64,000 nucleotides of DNA from JANQIO01 sp036351375 (GTDB lineage Bacteria; Pseudomonadota; Gammaproteobacteria; Pseudomonadales; Halieaceae): NCBI GenBank assembly GCA_036351375.1, contig JAZBOY010000245.1, positions 1-64,000 on the forward strand. Direction: 5' to 3'. A program made the translations under genes and the position numbers. Of the stretch, positions 59,885 through 64,000 are shown in pieces. Numbering within the stretch: position 1 is the stretch's first letter; the number at the start of each line of letters is the position of its first letter. Below the pieces are notes generated by a model. That model worked only from the letters and a program-made list of their open reading frames with translations. It was not told the DNA's origin and made no database searches.

Positions 59885-60957
59885 TTTGTGCTCAGTGATG
59901 CGTCTGCCGCGAGCAGGCACCCCATATCCCAGAGTGTGTTGAGAAGTTCGCTGTTGCTGTCATCGGCATCGACTTCGTCACCCCGGCACAGAGCGGCCAG
60001 CAGTTCACTGTCGGCAACAACCGCAATGGACAGGCCGTTGGCGTAGACGGTGAGCCCGGCGACATCCTCGCGCCAGGCCAGCCTCGCGGCCGGGTCCAGC
60101 ACGACCCTGGCGGGCAGGGGTGCGCTGTCGTCATCAACGGCCTCGACAGCGGTTTCGGTCACCAGCTCGCCGAACCAGTCGGCGCTGGAAGCATCCTGTT
60201 CCAGCAGTGATCGAAGCTGTTCCCGCGCTGCCGCAACAGCGGCGTCCGTCAGCTCGCCGGGCCGACCGCTGCCAAGCGGCTGTGGGTCGCTGTAGAGCTG
60301 TTCGGGGTCGATCGCCGGCAGCAGTTCGTCTACCCAGCGGGAAAGCATATCGGCAAGTCGTGGTGCGCGAAAACCGATGGAGTAGGTCATGCCGGTACCT
60401 GCCGAGGTACCCCAGTGAGCAAGACCCGGGGGAACGTAGAGAATGTCGCCGGGGTTCAGCAGGTAGCTGGCGGACTCCTCAAAGTCCTCGAGGATGCGCA
60501 GGTCGGGGTTGTCCCGCAGTGGGCTACTATTGTCGCAGCGCTGCCCGAGCTGCCAGCGTCGCTGGCCCGCGCCCTGCACCAGGAATACATCGTAGTTGTC
60601 GTAGTGGGGCCCGACGCCGCCACCGTCGGTGGCATAGCTGACCATAATATCGTCAAGGCGCCAGCCCGGCAGGAAGTCGACCCACCGGCGCAGTGCTGCC
60701 ACTTCGGGAACGTAGTGGTCGACCCTTTGCACCAGCAGGGTCCAGGGCTCGTCGCCGGCAAAGCTGGAGTCCTCCAGTGGACCCGGGTCCTGGTGCCAGT
60801 CATCGCCGCGCTGGCGCACCAGGCGAGCTTCAACACCGGGTTCCAGCGCCAAGCCGGCCAGTTCTTCCGGCTCCAGCGGGTTGGTAAATTCGTTGGCGGC
60901 AGGGATTAGCAGCGGCTGCTGCTGCCAGAATTCCCGCAGGAAGCGGGCGCTGTCCAT
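59881..60957 (-). CDS. roxA: JmjC/cupin ribosomal oxygenase (RoxA/YcfD-like)
   Basis: A 358-aa Fe(II)/2-oxoglutarate dioxygenase, close to E. coli YcfD, which hydroxylates Arg81 of ribosomal protein L16. The iron triad is His118 and Asp120 (GPHYDNYDVFL) with His181 (GLAHWG). ATG 60957 begins MDSARFLREFW; the longer ORF to 61197 lies within purB and is rejected. Coupled to the GNAT gene downstream. Confidence 0.92.
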   Translation of the reverse strand: MDSARFLREFWQQQPLLIPAANEFTNPLEPEELAGLALEPGVEARLVRQRGDDWHQDPGPLEDSSFAGDEPWTLLVQRVDHYVPEVAALRRWVDFLPGWRLDDIMVSYATDGGGVGPHYDNYDVFLVQGAGQRRWQLGQRCDNSSPLRDNPDLRILEDFEESASYLLNPGDILYVPPGLAHWGTSAGTGMTYSIGFRAPRLADMLSRWVDELLPAIDPEQLYSDPQPLGSGRPGELTDAAVAAAREQLRSLLEQDASSADWFGELVTETAVEAVDDDSAPLPARVVLDPAARLAWREDVAGLTVYANGLSIAVVADSELLAALCRGDEVDADDSNSELLNTLWDMGCLLAADASLSTK

Positions 60958-60971
60958 GGCGCCGCCGGGAA

Positions 60972-62339
60972 TCAAACCTTGCGGGCCTGCTCCGCGGCGT
61001 TGCCGGTATAGCCGGCAGGCGTCAGTGCCAGCAGTGCGTCGCGGGCCTCTGCGCCCAGGTCGAGCGTGGCAACAAAGGCCTGCATGCTGTCGCGAGTGAT
61101 GGCCTGGCCGCGGGTGAGGGCCTTGAGCTTCTCGTAGGGCTGCTCGATGCCGTGACGGCGCATGACCGTCTGCACGGCTTCCGCCAGCACCTCCCAACTA
61201 GCCTCGAGGTCCTCCGCCAGACGCGCCGCGTCCAGTTCCAGCTTGCCGATACCCTTCAGTGCGCTCTGGTAGGCGATCAGGCTATAGCCGAAGCCAACGC
61301 CCATGTTGCGCAGCACCGTGGAGTCGGTCAGGTCCCGCTGCCAGCGGGAGATGGGCAGCTTGGCACCCATATGCGCAAATACCGCGTTGGCCATACCGAG
61401 GTTCCCCTCGGCGTTTTCGAAATCGATGGGATTGACCTTGTGCGGCATGGTGGAAGAGCCCACCTCGCCGGCCACGGTCTTCTGGCGGAAGTAGCCCAGC
61501 GAGATGTAGGCCCAGGTATCGCGACACAGGTCGATGAGCACGGTGTTCAGGCGCGCCAGTGTATCGAACAGCTCTGCGATGTAGTCATGGGGTTCGATCT
61601 GGGTGGTGTAGGGGTTCCAGGTGAGGCCCAGCCCAGTGACGAAGGCCTCGGCGTGGGCGTCCCAGTCTATTTCCGGGTAGGCACTGAGGTGGGCGTTGTA
61701 ATTGCCCACCGCTCCGTTGATCTTGCCGAGGAACTCCTGCTTCTCCAGGGCGCTGAACTGGCGCTCGAGGCGCGCCACCACGTTGGCCAGTTCCTTGCCC
61801 ATGGTGGTGGGGCTGGCAGTCTGGCCGTGGGTGCGCGACAGCATCGGCACGTCGGCATGGGCATGGGCCAGGGCACGCAGGGCGTCCACTACCTCACGGG
61901 CGGCCGGCAGCAGGCAGTCGCGCAGACCGTCTCGCAGCATCAAGGCGTGGGACAGGTTGTTGATGTCCTCGGAGGTGCAGGCAAAGTGCACAAACTCGGA
62001 GGCGGCTTCCAGCTCTTCGTTGCCGGCAAACTGCTCCTTGATGTAGTACTCAACCGCCTTAACATCGTGATTGGTCGTCGCCTCGATGGCCTTGATGCGC
62101 TCCGCTCCCACCAGGTCGAAATCCTCGGCGATGGCCGCCAGCTGAGCGGCGGCCTCAGAGGACAGGCTGGCCACCTCGAGGATGCCTGGGTGATCTGCCA
62201 GCGACTGCAACCAGCGAACTTCCACCAGCACCCGCCGCTGCATCAGCCCGAACTCGCTGAATACGCCTCGGAGGGCTTCAGTCTTGTTTCCGTAGCGGCC
62301 GTCAATGGGGGAAACAGCGGTGAGGGACTTAAGGTCCAT
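60972..62339 (-). CDS. purB: Adenylosuccinate lyase
   Basis: A 455-aa fumarase-superfamily enzyme acting twice in purine synthesis (SAICAR and adenylosuccinate cleavage). ATG 62339 gives MDLKSLTAVSPIDGRYG as in E. coli (456 aa). The signature loop is SSTMPHKVNPID; the other motifs are TSEDINNLSHAL and SRTHGQTASPTTMGKE. The hflD-purB order is conserved in gammaproteobacteria. Confidence 0.97.
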   Translation of the reverse strand: MDLKSLTAVSPIDGRYGNKTEALRGVFSEFGLMQRRVLVEVRWLQSLADHPGILEVASLSSEAAAQLAAIAEDFDLVGAERIKAIEATTNHDVKAVEYYIKEQFAGNEELEAASEFVHFACTSEDINNLSHALMLRDGLRDCLLPAAREVVDALRALAHAHADVPMLSRTHGQTASPTTMGKELANVVARLERQFSALEKQEFLGKINGAVGNYNAHLSAYPEIDWDAHAEAFVTGLGLTWNPYTTQIEPHDYIAELFDTLARLNTVLIDLCRDTWAYISLGYFRQKTVAGEVGSSTMPHKVNPIDFENAEGNLGMANAVFAHMGAKLPISRWQRDLTDSTVLRNMGVGFGYSLIAYQSALKGIGKLELDAARLAEDLEASWEVLAEAVQTVMRRHGIEQPYEKLKALTRGQAITRDSMQAFVATLDLGAEARDALLALTPAGYTGNAAEQARKV

Positions 62340-62397
62340 CGGGGTTCCTTGCTTGTGAGTGGTGATGCCGCGCGGGGCGGGATACAAAACCGAAATT

Positions 62398-63027
62398 TTA
62401 CACCGAACCCAGTTGCCGGGACAGCTTGTGCGCCACCTGCAGCAGCTTGCGGCGCTGGGTCAGCAGGCGCCAGCGACGCCCGCCGAGCTGCCGCCACAGG
62501 ACCGCCGAGCGAATGCCGGCCAGCAGCAGGGCGCGAATCAGGTCGGCGTTGGCAGGGTCCTGGAGCTGTTGGGCGCTACCGGTCACCTTGATGCGGTATT
62601 TGAACGTGCTGATGGTGTCCTGGTAGATACCGGACAGGCTTTGGCAGATTTCCTGTACGTGGTTGCTGAAGTGATCGGCGCGAAACTGGGTGTGCTCCAG
62701 GCGCGAGCGCATCACCGCCGACATCTCGGGGTTGGCGGCAAACTGCCGTTCCAGGTGCAGCATGCCGAACACATAGCGCATCATGTCGCGGCCGTCCGGT
62801 TGATCGCGGCTGGCGAGCAGGGCGGCGAGGTTGTGCAGCCCCAGCTTCATGTTGTTGACCCCACCGTAGACATCTTCCACGCTTTCGGCGTCGAACTTGA
62901 AAAGGCTCGACACCATGGGCGTGAGAAACTCTTCCGGGTAACTGCCGGTACGGGAAATCTGGTCTACCAGGCGCGCGACCTGCACCACGCCGGCCAGCGC
63001 CAACACCTGGTCTTCGAGCTGCTTCAC
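62398..63027 (-). CDS. hflD: HflD-type high-frequency-lysogenization protein homolog
   Basis: A 209-aa all-helical, peripheral membrane-associated family protein (QVLALAGVVQVARLVDQISR, NMKLGLHNLAALLASRDQPD, GIRSAVLWRQLGGRRWRLL). GTG start overlaps the mnmA stop (GTGA). It lies between mnmA and purB as in E. coli. Confidence 0.93.
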   Translation of the reverse strand: MKQLEDQVLALAGVVQVARLVDQISRTGSYPEEFLTPMVSSLFKFDAESVEDVYGGVNNMKLGLHNLAALLASRDQPDGRDMMRYVFGMLHLERQFAANPEMSAVMRSRLEHTQFRADHFSNHVQEICQSLSGIYQDTISTFKYRIKVTGSAQQLQDPANADLIRALLLAGIRSAVLWRQLGGRRWRLLTQRRKLLQVAHKLSRQLGSV

Positions 63028-64000
63028 TCGGCGCCCTCGATCACCCCGCCGCCCAGGCAGCGGTCGCCGTCATAGAATACCGCCGACTGCCCCGGGGTGA
63101 TGGCTCGCTGCGGGCTGTCGAACTCGGCCCGGTAGCCGTTGCCGTCCTGCACCAGGGTGCAGCCCTGGTCCGGCTGCCGATAGCGGGTCTTGGCGTGGCA
63201 GCGCAGCGGCAAGGCCGGTGCTTCACCCGCCACCCAGTAGATTTCCCCGGTACGCAGGCTCGACTTGAGCAGGGCAGGGTGGTCGTGCCCCTGGGCGACC
63301 AGCAGGCGGTTGCGGGCCAGATCCTTGCCCACCACATACCAGGGGTCGTGGCTGTGGCCGGACAGCCCGCCGATACCCAGCCCCTGGCGTTGGCCAATAG
63401 TGTGGTACATCAGTCCTGAATGTTGACCGAGCCGATTCCCTTCCAGGTCGAAGATCTCGCCGGGTTGCGCCGGGATGTACTGCTGCAGGAAGTCCTTGAA
63501 GCGGCGCTCGCCGATAAAGCAGATGCCGGTGCTGTCTTTCTTGTCATGGGTTTCCAGACCGCAGCCCCGGGCCAGCTCCCTCACCTCCGATTTCTCGATT
63601 TCGCCCACCGGGAACAGCGTACGTGCCAGCTCCTCGTGACCCACCGCATGCAGGAAGTAGCTCTGGTCCTTGCCGGCATCCAGGCCCTTGAGCAGGGTGG
63701 CGCGACCGTCGCTGTCGCCGCGGCGCGCATAGTGGCCGGTGGCGATCAGGTCGGCACCCAGCATCAGCGCGTATTCGAGGAAGGCCTTGAACTTGATTTC
63801 GCGGTTGCAGAGGATGTCCGGATTTGGTGTGCGGCCGGCGCGGTATTCGGCCAGGAAGTGTTCGAAAACATTGTCCCAGTACTCGGCGGCAAAGTTGGCA
63901 CTGTGCAGCTTGATACCGATACGGTCGGCCACCGCCTGGGCGTCGGCCAGGTCTTCTTTCGCCGTGCAGTACTCGGTGCCGTCGTCTTCTTCCCAGTTCT
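63024..64000 (-). CDS. mnmA: tRNA-specific 2-thiouridylase MnmA (partial, 5' end outside window)
   Basis: MnmA thiolates U34 in tRNA-Lys/Glu/Gln. At least 325 codons are present; the N-terminal PP-loop lies beyond position 64000. The frame at the edge reads NWEEDDGTEYCTAKEDLADA, a standard MnmA segment, so an ATG at 63932 is internal. The catalytic cysteines lie in PDILCNREIKF and STGICFIGERRF; YHTIGQRQGLGIGG is typical. Confidence 0.95.
   Translation of the reverse strand, partial: NWEEDDGTEYCTAKEDLADAQAVADRIGIKLHSANFAAEYWDNVFEHFLAEYRAGRTPNPDILCNREIKFKAFLEYALMLGADLIATGHYARRGDSDGRATLLKGLDAGKDQSYFLHAVGHEELARTLFPVGEIEKSEVRELARGCGLETHDKKDSTGICFIGERRFKDFLQQYIPAQPGEIFDLEGNRLGQHSGLMYHTIGQRQGLGIGGLSGHSHDPWYVVGKDLARNRLLVAQGHDHPALLKSSLRTGEIYWVAGEAPALPLRCHAKTRYRQPDQGCTLVQDGNGYRAEFDSPQRAITPGQSAVFYDGDRCLGGGVIEGAE

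Noticed and set aside
61152..62591. 479-aa forward ORF opposite purB and part of hflD
   Set aside because: Composition bias typical of a GC-rich antisense frame; purB on the minus strand is certain.

Overview
The window is a GC-rich chromosomal segment of a gammaproteobacterium. The gene content (AcnB, MiaE, RmuC, ThrH, CysB, HflD, RoxA-type cupin, a Pil-Chp chemosensory cluster, a propionyl-CoA carboxylase/methylmalonyl-CoA mutase operon, and a P450 with quinone-oxidoreductase/GST neighbours) fits a marine aerobic heterotroph near the Halieaceae/Cellvibrionales. That placement is inferred from gene content, not computed. Genes are densely packed, often with ATGA-type overlaps. I see no prophage, integrase, IS transposase, CRISPR array or rRNA.

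Layout. 1-4.1 kb: MoxR ATPase, DUF58 protein and a TgpA-type transglutaminase, an envelope operon. 4.1-8.5 kb: acnB (minus), a divergent DUF1289-miaE pair, and ppiB (minus). 8.7-11.7 kb: glnS and cysS, with cysS running into three 47-bp tandem repeats. 12-14.4 kb: two small unknown proteins and a periplasmic chalcone-isomerase-like/TonB-C-terminal protein. 14.9-29 kb: a Pil-Chp-type cluster (PilG-like REC, CheW, MCP, CheR, a 2048-aa ChpA hybrid kinase, ChpC-like CheW), then a small possible HTH protein, two unknown proteins and a ChpB methylesterase. 29-31 kb: a small unknown protein, folD, and a tRNA-Pro/His/Arg array containing a partial tRNA-Arg duplication. 31-36.6 kb: a luciferase-like monooxygenase with rhodanese, moaCDE, flavin reductase, Nudix, rmuC and a Bcp peroxiredoxin. 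37-39.7 kb: an 832-aa Ig-like lipoprotein with EF-hand-like loops and a clear terminator. 39.8-43.9 kb: P450, quinone oxidoreductase, GST-like, SnoaL-like and MarR, probably a lipid or xenobiotic transformation locus. 44-50.3 kb: an ExoIII/Crc-like nuclease, yajC, a PLP desulfhydrase, 5'-nucleotidase, cysB, thrH and pabB. 50.4-59 kb: carboxyltransferase, a large biotin carboxylase-BCCP fusion, methylmalonyl-CoA epimerase, mutase, MeaB and a Rieske protein, making up the propionyl-CoA to succinyl-CoA route. 59-64 kb, all minus strand: mnmA (5' end cut by the window edge), hflD, purB, RoxA-like hydroxylase and a GNAT fusion.

The most notable items are: a chemoreceptor whose signalling tip departs from the near-universal MCP consensus, inside a Pil-Chp cluster flanked by unknown proteins and a TonB-C/chalcone-isomerase hybrid; a tRNA array with a duplicated tRNA-Arg 5' end, dense hairpins and a tRNA-His whose encoded -1 base is A; two genes whose coding similarity seems to extend upstream of any ATG/GTG/TTG; and several repeats or palindromes next to promoters.
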